Shown here piece by piece: positions 8,215-15,800 of a stretch of 64,000 nt of DNA (within the stretch, counting starts at the first letter, position 1; every line of letters begins with the position of its first letter). This DNA is from Subdoligranulum variabile (GTDB lineage Bacteria > Bacillota > Clostridia > Oscillospirales > Ruminococcaceae): contig SFOX01000003.1 of NCBI GenBank assembly GCA_004552305.1, positions 124,001-188,000 of the forward strand. Direction: 5' to 3'. The translations under genes and the position numbers were made by a program. The notes under the pieces are model-generated. The model saw nothing but the letters and a program-made list of their open reading frames with translations. It was not told the origin of the DNA and ran no database searches.

Positions 8215-9360
8215 CTATCCCTGCATTTTCTCCGCCAGTATCGGCAAAAAGTCCTCGGTGCGGTTCGGCATCTCGCCAAACCACAGCGCACTCATCACGG
8301 TGTCGCCCTTAACCAGAATCACCTGCTCAAACACACCCTCGTTGTCGTAGGCGTAGGCAGCATCGACCCCCGCGGGGCAGGGAATTGCCACCGGGTCGGG
8401 CGTCAAATCCTTTTTAAGGTCGTGCAGCTCTGCCGCAAGGCGCTGCGCCATCCACGGGGCAGCCGTTTGGTAATAATCCACATACAGGTGGCAGGGTGCG
8501 GTGCCGATGTAAGCGTCCTCGTCATAGTGCAGGATGCAGGGTGCCAGCACGTTGTCTTGCACGGTCAGGGTGGTTTTTTCCTGTACCGTGTCGCTGCCTG
8601 TCAGGTCGGTCAGCGTGGCAAAGGGCAAAGCACCGTACTCATCCGCCGAAATCTGCACTGGCTCGCCCCAGCCTGCCGCCACCGCCGCTATACCGACAAG
8701 CAAAACCAGCACGCCCAGCACACTTGCACGGTAGCGCACTGCCTCGGCGCGCCACGGCTTATTGTGGTCAAGGGGGATCCCCTGCTTCAGCTGCCGGGTC
8801 ATTCTGCGCAGCTTCAGCCAGCCGCTGACGCCGTACAGCAGGCAGTCAACAAAAAGCAGGGCGGAAAGCAGCACCGTACCCGGTGCCTCGACCAGTGCGC
8901 GCAACCAGCAAAAGCCGCCCCGCATCCCCATATTCAGCGCCAGCACGGCAGCATTCAGCAGCACCACCACAGCGGTGGTACCCGCATCCCGCCGCGCCAT
9001 TTTTAAACTCAGCGCCTGTACGGCAGGGTCGGTGTCCAGCTCGGGCGCGGTTGGGTCGCTGCAAAGGTAGACAAACAGCTCGCCGCGTCCGGCAACAAAC
9101 TGCCACCCCTCGCCGGAAAATAATTCCCGCTGCTCCGGGTCGGGCGCTTCGGGCGGGTTTTCCAACAAACTTCCCTCCAGCCGCGCCGCCGTAATGCGGT
9201 AGCGCACCTTGGCAGGCTCTGCGCGGCGGAAATGGGCAAACACGCTGCCCCACCGGGTCAGAAACAACCCCTTGGCTGCCTGCTCCTGCAGCCAGCTTTC
9301 CATACGCTCCACATCATAAAAATGGCAGGGTAGGGGACGCCATACAACGTTGTCACGCAT
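8215..9360 (-). CDS. DUF2812 domain membrane protein
   Basis: 381 residues. The N terminus (FYDVERMESWLQEQAAKGLFLTRWGSVFAHFRRAEPAKVRYRI) matches the DUF2812 pattern. Three hydrophobic segments follow at roughly residues 125-145, 155-175 and 200-220, then a C-terminal extracytoplasmic-looking region. DUF2812 proteins have no established biochemical role, but they typically lie next to a PadR regulator, as here: the PadR gene overlaps this start by 8 bp. The pair probably forms an autoregulated unit responding to membrane or drug stress (inference). The ATG at 9360 has AAAGGAGTG upstream. Confidence 0.8.
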   Translation of the reverse strand: MRDNVVWRPLPCHFYDVERMESWLQEQAAKGLFLTRWGSVFAHFRRAEPAKVRYRITAARLEGSLLENPPEAPDPEQRELFSGEGWQFVAGRGELFVYLCSDPTAPELDTDPAVQALSLKMARRDAGTTAVVVLLNAAVLALNMGMRGGFCWLRALVEAPGTVLLSALLFVDCLLYGVSGWLKLRRMTRQLKQGIPLDHNKPWRAEAVRYRASVLGVLVLLVGIAAVAAGWGEPVQISADEYGALPFATLTDLTGSDTVQEKTTLTVQDNVLAPCILHYDEDAYIGTAPCHLYVDYYQTAAPWMAQRLAAELHDLKKDLTPDPVAIPCPAGVDAAYAYDNEGVFEQVILVKGDTVMSALWFGEMPNRTEDFLPILAEKMQG

Positions 9361-9709
9361 CTTTGTTCACTCCTTTGGTTGTCAGCTCCGCAGGGGAAAC
9401 CACCTCTGCCGCGTCTGCGTTTTGCAGGCACCGCAGCAGGCGGCTGCGCTCCCCTTGGTAGGCGGCTTTTCCGGCGGCGGTCAGGCGGTAGTAGCGCTTG
9501 CAGCCCACCGTGCCTGCCTGTGTCAAAAAGCCTTCCTTTTCAAATTTCGCCAGCAGGGTATACAGGGTGGCAGGTCCCAGCCGCACCGCCCCGCCCGAAA
9601 TTTCCGCCGCAAAGGCGGTGATCTCGGTGCCGCAGGCGTCGCCGCGGGTCAATGCCATCAGGGTATAGAACATAGCCTCGGTCAGATTTTCCAGTGCTTG
9701 CTTGGGCAT
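9353..9709 (-). CDS. PadR family transcriptional regulator
   Basis: 118 residues with a winged-helix PadR domain: ENLTEAMFYTLMAL, GPATLYTLLAKFEKEGFL (recognition helix) and KRYYRLTAAGKAAY (wing). It is the length of a short (s1) PadR lacking the long C-terminal dimerisation region. PadR proteins repress their own operon and release DNA when a phenolic, drug or other ligand binds. Its promoter carries three ACGATAT-type half sites that overlap the -10 region, so autorepression is likely. Its 3' end overlaps the DUF2812 start by 8 bp. Confidence 0.93.
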   Translation of the reverse strand: MPKQALENLTEAMFYTLMALTRGDACGTEITAFAAEISGGAVRLGPATLYTLLAKFEKEGFLTQAGTVGCKRYYRLTAAGKAAYQGERSRLLRCLQNADAAEVVSPAELTTKGVNKDA

Positions 9710-9727
9710 CTTGGTTCACCTCATACA

Positions 9728-9774
9728 ACGATATCGTCTAATGATATTGTATTACGATATCTCTATTTTGTCAA
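9728..9774 (-). promoter_or_regulatory. padR promoter with overlapping operator
   Basis: Minus-strand TTGACA (9769-9774), 17-bp spacer, TACAAT (9746-9751). The perfect palindrome ACGATATCGT (9728-9737), the related ATGATATTGT (9741-9750) and ACGATATC (9754-9761) cover the spacer, the -10 and the start region, as expected for a PadR autorepression site. Confidence 0.8.
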
Positions 9775-9775
9775 T

Positions 9776-9806
9776 AAAAAATCCCCGCTTTTTCAAAAAA
9801 GCGGGG
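9776..9806 (-). terminator. Terminator of the DJ-1 family gene
   Basis: CCCCGCTTTTT (9783-9793) and AAAAAGCGGGG (9796-9806) form a stem followed on the minus strand by ATTTTTTATTG. It lies just upstream of the padR -35 box. Confidence 0.8.
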
Positions 9807-9824
9807 AACAGACTGACAAAAAAT

Positions 9825-10379
9825 TTACCGCACCACAATGGCTTTGGCAACACGGTCGGCGGCGTCCTGCCCGTTCAGGCGGGCGGCCAGCGCCAGTGCA
9901 AAGGGGATCGCCGCGCCCAGCGCCTCACCGGTAATGACGTTGCCGTCCTCGGTGACCTGCTCGCCGGTGTAGGTTGCCCCGGCGGCAGTCAACGGCGCGT
10001 CCATACCGGGGTAGACGGTGGCGCGCTTGCCTTTCAGCACGCCGAAATCCGCCAACACGGTGGGGGCGGCGCAGATGGCGGCAATGCACTTGCCCTTGGC
10101 GGCAAAGTCCTGCACAATGCGGCGCACAACGGTGTCGGCTTTCAGGTTGTCCACACCGGGGATGCCGCCCGGCAGCACACAGGCGTCATAGGCGTCCGTC
10201 AACACCTCCTCTGTCAGGGTGTCCGCCATCACGGTAATGCCGCGGGCACTGGTCACGGTTTTACTGCCGCCCACTGCCGCAATGGTCACTTCCACCCCGG
10301 CGCGGCGCAGAATGTCCACGCACAACAGACCCTCGCACTCCTCCAGACCGGGAGCAAAAAATACCAACACTTTTGCCAT
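9825..10379 (-). CDS. DJ-1/PfpI family protein
   Basis: 184 residues, standard for the DJ-1 subfamily. The acidic residue region FAPGLEECEG and the nucleophile elbow AAICAAPTVL with the reactive cysteine are both present, as is the GITVMAD / CVLPGGIPG segment. Members act as glyoxalase/deglycase-like enzymes, chaperones or oxidative-stress factors; the exact activity cannot be read from sequence. GGAGG precedes the ATG. It lies 18 bp downstream of the EIIC-like permease gene on the same strand, so it is probably co-transcribed with it from the promoter at 11488-11516. Confidence 0.92.
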   Translation of the reverse strand: MAKVLVFFAPGLEECEGLLCVDILRRAGVEVTIAAVGGSKTVTSARGITVMADTLTEEVLTDAYDACVLPGGIPGVDNLKADTVVRRIVQDFAAKGKCIAAICAAPTVLADFGVLKGKRATVYPGMDAPLTAAGATYTGEQVTEDGNVITGEALGAAIPFALALAARLNGQDAADRVAKAIVVR

Positions 10380-10397
10380 AGCAAGCCTCCTAAACCA

Positions 10398-11441
10398 TCA
10401 ATCCAATTTCAAATCGCCGTCCTTGATGTAACCCTTTTTGCGCATAAACTCGCAGAAGATCACACTCAGCACGGCGGGCAGAACAAAGCAGATCAGCACA
10501 AGACCCAGCCAGTCAAAGGCGGTCACGACCTTGCCGGACTCGACCCAGCCGGTGTACACGCCGATCTGACCCACCAGACCGCAGGTACCCATACCGCTGG
10601 ACACAGCAGGACCGTTCATCTCCAAGCGGAACAGGCAGGTCGCAATGGGTCCGGTCACGGCAGCCGCCAGCGTCGGGGGGATCCAGATGCGGGGGTTGCG
10701 GATGATGTTGGGCATCTGCAGCATACTGGTACCCAAACCCTGGCTGACCAGACCGCCGACGCCGTTTTCACGGTTGCTCATCACGGCAAAGCCGATCATC
10801 TGGGCGCAGCAGCCTGCCACGGCAGCGCCGCCCGCCAAGCCGGTCAAGCCCAGCGCGGCGCAGATGGCAGCGCTGGAGATGGGCAGCGTCAGCGCAACGC
10901 CCACCAGAACCGAAACCACAATGCCCATCAGCAGGGGCTGCAGCTCGGTAGCCCACATAATCACGCTGCCCACAGCGCTGGCTGCCTTGCCGATGGCGGG
11001 GGCAAACAGTACACTCAGGCCGGTGCCGACCAAAATAGTAACGGCAGGGGTGACCAGGATATCGACCTTCGTCTCCTTGCTGACCAGCTTGCCTGCCTCG
11101 GCGGCGACAATGGCAATCAGGTACACAGCCAAAGGACCGCCTGCACCGCCCAGCTCATTGGCGGCGCCGCCCACGGCAATCAGGCTGAACAGCACCAGCT
11201 GCGGTGCGTGCAGCGCATAGCCGATGCTGGCAGCCATCGCGGGACCTGCCACGGCGGCGGCGTAAGTGCCGGCGGTGACCAGAAACGCAAGCCCCAGCTG
11301 CTGACCCAGCGTCTTGATAATGGTGCCGATCAGCAGGCTGGCAAACAGACCCTGCGCCATGGCACCCATGGCATCAATGCCATAGCGGTGTGCGGAAACC
11401 ACAACGTCCTTGCGTTGTAAGAAACCTTTCAGATCTTCCAT
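10398..11441 (-). CDS. PTS_EIIC_2-type membrane permease
   Basis: 347 residues with about nine to ten hydrophobic segments and long glycine/alanine-rich helices; GGAANELGGAGGPLAVY and GCCAQMIGFAVMSNRENG fit the PTS EIIC-like family (PF13303) that occurs without fused IIA or IIB domains. Such stand-alone IIC-like proteins are predicted transporters of unknown substrate, and whether phosphotransfer is involved is not established. The start at 11441 is chosen because GAGG lies upstream; the open frame extends 180 bp further over the promoter. It is followed by the DJ-1 gene. Confidence 0.8.
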   Translation of the reverse strand: MEDLKGFLQRKDVVVSAHRYGIDAMGAMAQGLFASLLIGTIIKTLGQQLGLAFLVTAGTYAAAVAGPAMAASIGYALHAPQLVLFSLIAVGGAANELGGAGGPLAVYLIAIVAAEAGKLVSKETKVDILVTPAVTILVGTGLSVLFAPAIGKAASAVGSVIMWATELQPLLMGIVVSVLVGVALTLPISSAAICAALGLTGLAGGAAVAGCCAQMIGFAVMSNRENGVGGLVSQGLGTSMLQMPNIIRNPRIWIPPTLAAAVTGPIATCLFRLEMNGPAVSSGMGTCGLVGQIGVYTGWVESGKVVTAFDWLGLVLICFVLPAVLSVIFCEFMRKKGYIKDGDLKLD

Positions 11442-11487
11442 ACATTTTTCCTCTTTCCGAACCCTTTTGACGGGTCCATTGCCTGTA

Positions 11488-11516
11488 ATTGTAACACGGA
11501 GCCGCAGAAAAGACAA
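11488..11516 (-). promoter_or_regulatory. Promoter of the EIIC-like permease / DJ-1 unit
   Basis: Minus-strand TTGTCT (11511-11516), 17-bp spacer, TACAAT (11488-11493). Confidence 0.6.
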
Positions 11517-11592
11517 GCCAAGGGCATTGAAAAAAGCCCGCGGATGCGTTAAGATAATATAGTCATTTTGTACATAGTATAAAGGAGTTCCT

Positions 11593-11916
11593 ATGGATAA
11601 CCGTTCTGTTCTGCCCCGCACCCGGTTTTGGGGCGGGCTGTGCTATGTCAGCGTTTTGATTTTGCTGCCCGCCTGTGTACAGGCACGCAAGGATGACTTT
11701 GTAAAGTTTTATTTAAATCAAGGCTTGCTGCTGCTGGCGCTTGCCACCGTCTGCGGGGCAATCTCGCAGCTGCCCTATTGCGGGGAGTTGGGTCTTACGC
11801 TGACCCTGCTGGCAGACGCCCTGTCGCTGGTGGGGCTGGTGCAGGCGCTGCGCGGGTATAAAACCCCGCTGCCGCTGGTATCCCGCATCACCAAAAATTT
11901 TCACCCGTTTGGGTAA
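11593..11916 (+). CDS. Small Tic20/DUF4870-like membrane protein
   Basis: 107 residues with three hydrophobic segments (about 14-27, 43-60 and 64-85). The pattern KDDFVKFYLNQGLLLLALATV resembles the (S)xFVRFHAxQ motif of DUF4870/Tic20-like small membrane proteins, whose function in bacteria is unknown. It stands alone, divergent from the EIIC-like gene and convergent with murC. AAAGGAG lies 7 nt before the ATG; a plausible promoter is TTGAAA (11527) / TAAGAT (11550) with a 17-bp spacer. The family assignment is by pattern only. Confidence 0.65.
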   Translation: MDNRSVLPRTRFWGGLCYVSVLILLPACVQARKDDFVKFYLNQGLLLLALATVCGAISQLPYCGELGLTLTLLADALSLVGLVQALRGYKTPLPLVSRITKNFHPFG

Positions 11917-11928
11917 GCTGCCGCACAA

Positions 11929-11964
11929 AAACAGCGCAGTGTTCGCGTGAACACTGCGCTGTTT
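11929..11964. terminator. Bidirectional terminator between the Tic20-like gene and murC
   Basis: A 16-bp perfect stem (11929-11944 with 11949-11964, loop GCGT), flanked by an A-run on the left and a T-rich stretch on the right, between two convergent genes. Confidence 0.8.
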
Positions 11965-11974
11965 GATTTCAAAC

Positions 11975-13342
11975 TTACTGCACCATCATATCGGCAGCCT
12001 TGTACAGGTCGCCGCAGCTCATGCAGACCACAAGATCCCCCTTGCGGGCATTCTGCTTGACCCAGTCGGCGGCACCCTGCAAGCCGTCCACAACCACGCT
12101 GCCCGGCAGCTCAGCTGCCAGATCCTCGCTCTTGATGCTGCCGTCGTCGCGCTCGCGCCCGCCCATCACAGGCAGCAGCACGACCTGGTCGGCTTCCTTC
12201 AGCACCTTGACAAAGTCGTTTTTCAGCATCCTGGTGCGGCTGTAGGTAAACGGCTGATGCACCGCCACAACGCGGTCATAGCCCAATTCCTTGGCGGTGG
12301 CAAGGGTGGCAGCCATCTCGGTGGGGTGGTGGGCGTAATCGTCCACAATTACCGCGCCGTTGCACTCGCCCTTGATTTCAAAGCGGCGTCCGGTGCCGTG
12401 AAACTCCTTGGCGGCGCGCACGGCGTCCTCAGACTTTAAGCCCAGCGGGCGCACGCAGCAGCACATAGCCAAGGCGTTATAAATGTTATGGTAGCCGGGT
12501 ACGCCCAGCTCGATGTGAGCAAAAAATTCGCCCAGCTCGGTCACGTCAAAGGCATAAAAACCGGGCTTATACTCCACAATATTGACAGCGCGGAAGCGTG
12601 CCTCCTCGCGGATGCCGAAGCTCAGCACCGGGCGGTCAATGGTGTTGACCACGTCCAGCGTGTTGTGGTCGTCCATATTAAAGACCACCGTGCGGGACAG
12701 CAGGGCAAACTTCTGGAACGCCAGCTTCAGCTGCCCCATCGTGCCGTAGTATTCCAGATGGTCGTTGTCAATGTTCAAAATCACACCGACGGCGCTGGTC
12801 AGATGCAGGAAGGTTTCGTGGTACTCGCACGCCTCAATTACCGCGGTGCTGCCGCTGCCGGTCTTGCCGTAGCCGCCGATCAACGGCAGCTTGCCACCGA
12901 TGACGGCAGCCGGGTCCTTGCCCGCCAGCTCCAGCATGGTGGTGATCATACCGCTGGTAGTCGTCTTGCCGTGCGTGCCTGCCACGCTGACGGTCTGGTT
13001 GTAGGCGCGGCTGACATAGCCCAGCAGCACGCTGCGCTCCACCGTTTTGATGCCGCGCTCACGGGCGGACTTCAGCTCGGGGTTTTCGTCGTGGATGGCG
13101 GCGCTGTACACGACCAAATCGGGGTTACCCAAGTTGGCGGCATCGTGACCGATATGCACCGTCACGCCCAAGGCGCGCTCCGCCTCGGTGTTGTGGGTTT
13201 CCTCCACATCCGAGCCGGTGATGGCGATACCGCGGCTGTGCAGCATCTGGATCAGGGGATAGGTACCGGAGCCGCCGCAGCCGATAAAATGCACGGTTTT
13301 TACGCCGTCCAGCAGGGCGGAATCAAACATAGGATACATCAT
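11975..13342 (-). CDS. murC: UDP-N-acetylmuramate--L-alanine ligase
   Basis: 455 residues, usual MurC length. The N-terminal Rossmann motif HFIGCGGSGTYPL (about 18-30), the ATP-binding GTHGKTTT at 122-129, the HLEYYG central region and the C-terminal DDYAHHPTE motif are all MurC hallmarks. It adds L-alanine to UDP-MurNAc, the first amino acid of the peptidoglycan stem, in the cytosol. It stands alone rather than in a dcw cluster. GAGGTGA precedes the start; ATGs at 13342, 13339 and 13330 are all in frame, and the first is used here. Confidence 0.96.
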   Translation of the reverse strand: MMYPMFDSALLDGVKTVHFIGCGGSGTYPLIQMLHSRGIAITGSDVEETHNTEAERALGVTVHIGHDAANLGNPDLVVYSAAIHDENPELKSARERGIKTVERSVLLGYVSRAYNQTVSVAGTHGKTTTSGMITTMLELAGKDPAAVIGGKLPLIGGYGKTGSGSTAVIEACEYHETFLHLTSAVGVILNIDNDHLEYYGTMGQLKLAFQKFALLSRTVVFNMDDHNTLDVVNTIDRPVLSFGIREEARFRAVNIVEYKPGFYAFDVTELGEFFAHIELGVPGYHNIYNALAMCCCVRPLGLKSEDAVRAAKEFHGTGRRFEIKGECNGAVIVDDYAHHPTEMAATLATAKELGYDRVVAVHQPFTYSRTRMLKNDFVKVLKEADQVVLLPVMGGRERDDGSIKSEDLAAELPGSVVVDGLQGAADWVKQNARKGDLVVCMSCGDLYKAADMMVQ

Positions 13343-13573
13343 TGGGACGTCACCTCAAAAATCCGCGCCCGGGCATGGGCGCAGTTATAATTTTTCACAG
13401 TAGATTTATATCATTATAATATTTTTTTTCGATAAAATAAACACTTTCTCTGAATTTTTGGTATAATGACAGAAAAGGGACGGTATTTCTTGACAGTTTG
13501 CACATTCGGATGGGCGAATGTATGACTTTCTGTCCGCCGTCCGGCGTCAAAGTCCGATAAACAGGAGGGTAAA

Positions 13574-13789
13574 ATGGCAAAAATCATCTGGGGCATCGAC
13601 CCGTTGGCAGCCAGCCGCATCCACCAGCCGGAGGGGGAGTGTCCGCTTTCTGCCGCCGATTTTGCGCGTTTGGGCATCCCCGCGCGCAAATGCCCGCGCG
13701 TGCGGCAGGAGTTGGCACGCTTTGCCGCCGAGTTCGACAAGCCCACATTGGAAAAGCTGGCCGTGCAGATTGCCCGGCGGCTTTGGTAA
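13574..13789 (+). CDS. Small hypothetical protein, 71 aa
   Basis: Not recognised. 71 residues, no membrane segment or signal, predicted mostly helical with several basic residues (ARKCPRVRQELARFAAEFDKPTLEKLAVQIARRLW). It is supported as a real gene by AGGAGG 6 nt before the ATG and by an extended -10 (TGG-TATAAT at 13459-13467) upstream. It lies between murC (divergent) and the second SufC-like gene, which has its own promoter. It could be a small regulator, but nothing in the sequence proves that. Confidence 0.6.
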   Translation: MAKIIWGIDPLAASRIHQPEGECPLSAADFARLGIPARKCPRVRQELARFAAEFDKPTLEKLAVQIARRLW

Positions 13790-13816
13790 TTCCTGTACAT
13801 TGGTGGGAATTTGTTC

Positions 13817-13850
13817 TTGTACTTTCGGGCGCAACGTGGTATAGTATAAT
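13817..13850 (+). promoter_or_regulatory. Promoter of the minimal SufC/SufB-like operon
   Basis: TTGTAC (13817-13822), 17-bp spacer and extended -10 TGG-TATAGT (13838-13845), continuing into TATAAT at 13845-13850. It shares the string GGTATAGTATAATT with the canonical suf promoter. Confidence 0.65.
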
Positions 13851-13879
13851 TTGTTAGTATTTTTGTAAGGAGCATCTTT

Positions 13880-14620
13880 ATGCTGGAATTACGTCATGTC
13901 GGCTTTGAAACCGCCGACAATAAAGAGATCCTGCACGATGTCAACCTGACTGTGCAGGAGCGCTTTGTCGCTGTCACCGGACCCAACGGCGGTGGCAAAT
14001 CCACGCTAGCCAAGGTCATTGCCGGTATTTATCAGCCCACCTCCGGTCAGATTTTGCTGGACGGCGTGGATATCACCCATATGTCCATCACCGAGCGTGC
14101 CAACCTTGGCTTAAGCTATGCCTTTCAGCAGCCTGTGCGCTTCAAGGGGCTGCGCGTCAAGGATCTGCTCAGCCTTGCCGCCGGCAAGGATACCGATGTC
14201 AACCAAGCGTGCAGCTATCTGAGCGAGGTCGGTCTTTGCGCGCGCGACTATGTGGACCGTGAGCTGAACGACAGCCTGTCCGGCGGCGAGTTAAAGCGCA
14301 TCGAAATTGCCATGGTTCTGGCGCGCGGCACCAAGCTGTCCATTTTTGATGAGCCGGAGGCGGGCATTGATTTGTGGAGCTTCCAGAATCTGATCCGTGT
14401 ATTTGAAAAAATGTACGAGCAGACCCGCGGCAGCATCCTGATCATCAGCCATCAGGAGCGTATTTTGAACATTGCCGACAAGATCGTCGTCATCAAAAAC
14501 GGTCACGTTGAAAAGGTCGGCGCCCGCGCCGATATCCTGCCCGCCCTGCTGGGCAGCGCCGATGCGACCAATCCTGCCTGCAGCGTGCTGGCAGACAAAG
14601 TGGAAGGGGTGCGCAAATGA
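13880..14620 (+). CDS. smsC: SufC-like ATPase of a minimal SUF (SMS-type) system
   Basis: 246 residues. Walker A GPNGGGKST (about 34-42), signature LSGGELKRIEIAM and Walker B IFDEPEAGID; the EPEAGIDLWSF stretch is characteristic of the short SufC homologues that pair with a single SufB-like protein. It is clearly different from the SufC at 1019-1777. Such two-gene SufBC loci in archaea and anaerobic bacteria have been described as SUF-like minimal (SMS) systems and proposed to assemble Fe-S clusters. The 4-bp overlap with the next gene indicates coupled translation. The ribosome site is AAGGAG. A transporter ATPase is unlikely because no permease is present. Confidence 0.88.
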   Translation: MLELRHVGFETADNKEILHDVNLTVQERFVAVTGPNGGGKSTLAKVIAGIYQPTSGQILLDGVDITHMSITERANLGLSYAFQQPVRFKGLRVKDLLSLAAGKDTDVNQACSYLSEVGLCARDYVDRELNDSLSGGELKRIEIAMVLARGTKLSIFDEPEAGIDLWSFQNLIRVFEKMYEQTRGSILIISHQERILNIADKIVVIKNGHVEKVGARADILPALLGSADATNPACSVLADKVEGVRK

Positions 14621-15537
14621 TCGACACGATTGAACAAAACCTGCTGCGGGAGGTTGCCGACCTCGACAGCCTGCCGGTCGGCGCTTACAACATCCGCGCC
14701 AACGGCAAGCTGGCAGGGCGCAATACCACCGCCAACATTGATATCGTAACCAAGCAGGACAAGCCCGGCATTGATATCTTTATCCGCCCGTTCACCAAGA
14801 ATGAGAGCGTACACATTCCCGTCATCCTCAGCCAGACCGGGCTGAAGGATCTGGTCTACAACGACTTTCACATCGGGGAAGGCGCCGACGTCACCATCAT
14901 TGCCGGCTGCGGCATCCACAACTGCGGCGGCGGCGATGCCCAGCACGACGGCATCCACACCTTCTACCTTGCCAAAAACGCCAAGCTGCGCTATGTTGAA
15001 AAGCATTACGGCGAGGGCGACGGGCGCGGCAAGCAAGTGATGAACCCCACCACCGTCGTGCATCTGGCGGAGGGCGCCCAGATGGAGATGGAAACCGTGC
15101 AGATCGCCGGCATTGACGATACCATCCGCAACACCAGCGGCGATTTGGCGCAGGATGCCAGCCTTGTCATCCACGAAAAAATTATGACCACCGGCGACCA
15201 GCGCGCCGTGACCAACTTTGACGTTGACCTGAATGGCGACAACTGCTCTGCCAACGTGGTGTCCCGCAGCGTTGCCAAGGACAACAGCGTGCAGGAGTTC
15301 AACAGCCACATCAACGGCAACTGCGCCTGCGCCGGTCACAGCGAGTGCGACGCCATCATTATGGATCGCGCCTCGGTCATTGCCAACCCCGGCTTGGTCG
15401 CCAACAATGTGGACGCCAGCCTGATCCACGAAGCTGCCATCGGCAAAATTGCCGGCGAGCAGCTGATCAAGCTGATGACCTTGGGTCTTACCGAAAAAGA
15501 GGCCGAGGATCAGATCGTCAACGGCTTTCTGAAATAA
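14617..15537 (+). CDS. smsB: SufB/SufD-like scaffold of a minimal SUF (SMS-type) system
   Basis: 306 residues, much shorter than SufB (472) or SufD (361) here. It keeps the beta-helix core and the C-terminal NPGLVANNVDASLIHEAAIGKIAGEQLIKLMTLGLTEKEAEDQIVNGFL, equivalent to the SufC-contacting region of SufB. Distinctive features are a Cys/His-rich loop AGCGIHNCGGGDAQHDGIHTF and a second NGNCACAGHSECDAI, which provide candidate cluster ligands. It starts at an ATG overlapping the smsC stop. With smsC it would form a BC-type scaffold; no desulfurase is adjacent, so sulfide or SufS from the other operon could supply sulfur (inference). Confidence 0.88.
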   Translation: MIDTIEQNLLREVADLDSLPVGAYNIRANGKLAGRNTTANIDIVTKQDKPGIDIFIRPFTKNESVHIPVILSQTGLKDLVYNDFHIGEGADVTIIAGCGIHNCGGGDAQHDGIHTFYLAKNAKLRYVEKHYGEGDGRGKQVMNPTTVVHLAEGAQMEMETVQIAGIDDTIRNTSGDLAQDASLVIHEKIMTTGDQRAVTNFDVDLNGDNCSANVVSRSVAKDNSVQEFNSHINGNCACAGHSECDAIIMDRASVIANPGLVANNVDASLIHEAAIGKIAGEQLIKLMTLGLTEKEAEDQIVNGFLK

Positions 15538-15548
15538 AGGTCTATACC

Positions 15549-15587
15549 AAAGCCCCGCTTTGCTGCAGCAAAGCGGGGCTTTTTTCC
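15549..15587 (+). terminator. Terminator of the smsCB operon
   Basis: A 15-bp stem (15549-15563 with 15568-15582) around a TGCA loop, followed by a T-run. Confidence 0.88.
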
Positions 15588-15634
15588 GACAGTCAGGAAA
15601 CTTAACGGGGCGATTGCATACTTTCGGTTGGTTT

Positions 15635-15724
15635 GTAGGGGACGCATATATGCGTCCCGTGCGGGTTACCCGTTACATCGCTTTGCCGGGACGGCTGCTG
15701 CGGGCGGTCAATGACCGCCCCTAC
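15635..15724. repeat. BIME B
   Basis: A 90-bp element: GTAG plus a GGGACGCAT/ATGCGTCCC palindrome (15635-15658), a 43-bp spacer, and an inverted unit ending CCCCTAC (15702-15724). The spacer is the reverse complement of that in clusters A, D and E. A further 26 bp at 15741-15766 match, inverted, 22783-22808 exactly. It lies between the convergent genes smsB and the AI-2E permease. Confidence 0.85.
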
Positions 15725-15800
15725 CGCGCGATGATTTTTTGCCGCATAACCCCGTGATGGTTTGGCGTTTCCTACATTCCTGCCCGAAAAAGGGCTGTTT

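Noticed and set aside
13880..15537. Reading the second SufC/SufB-like pair as an ABC transporter
   Set aside because: The partner has no membrane helices and shows the SufB C-terminal region. The ATPase has SufC-type rather than transporter-type motifs.
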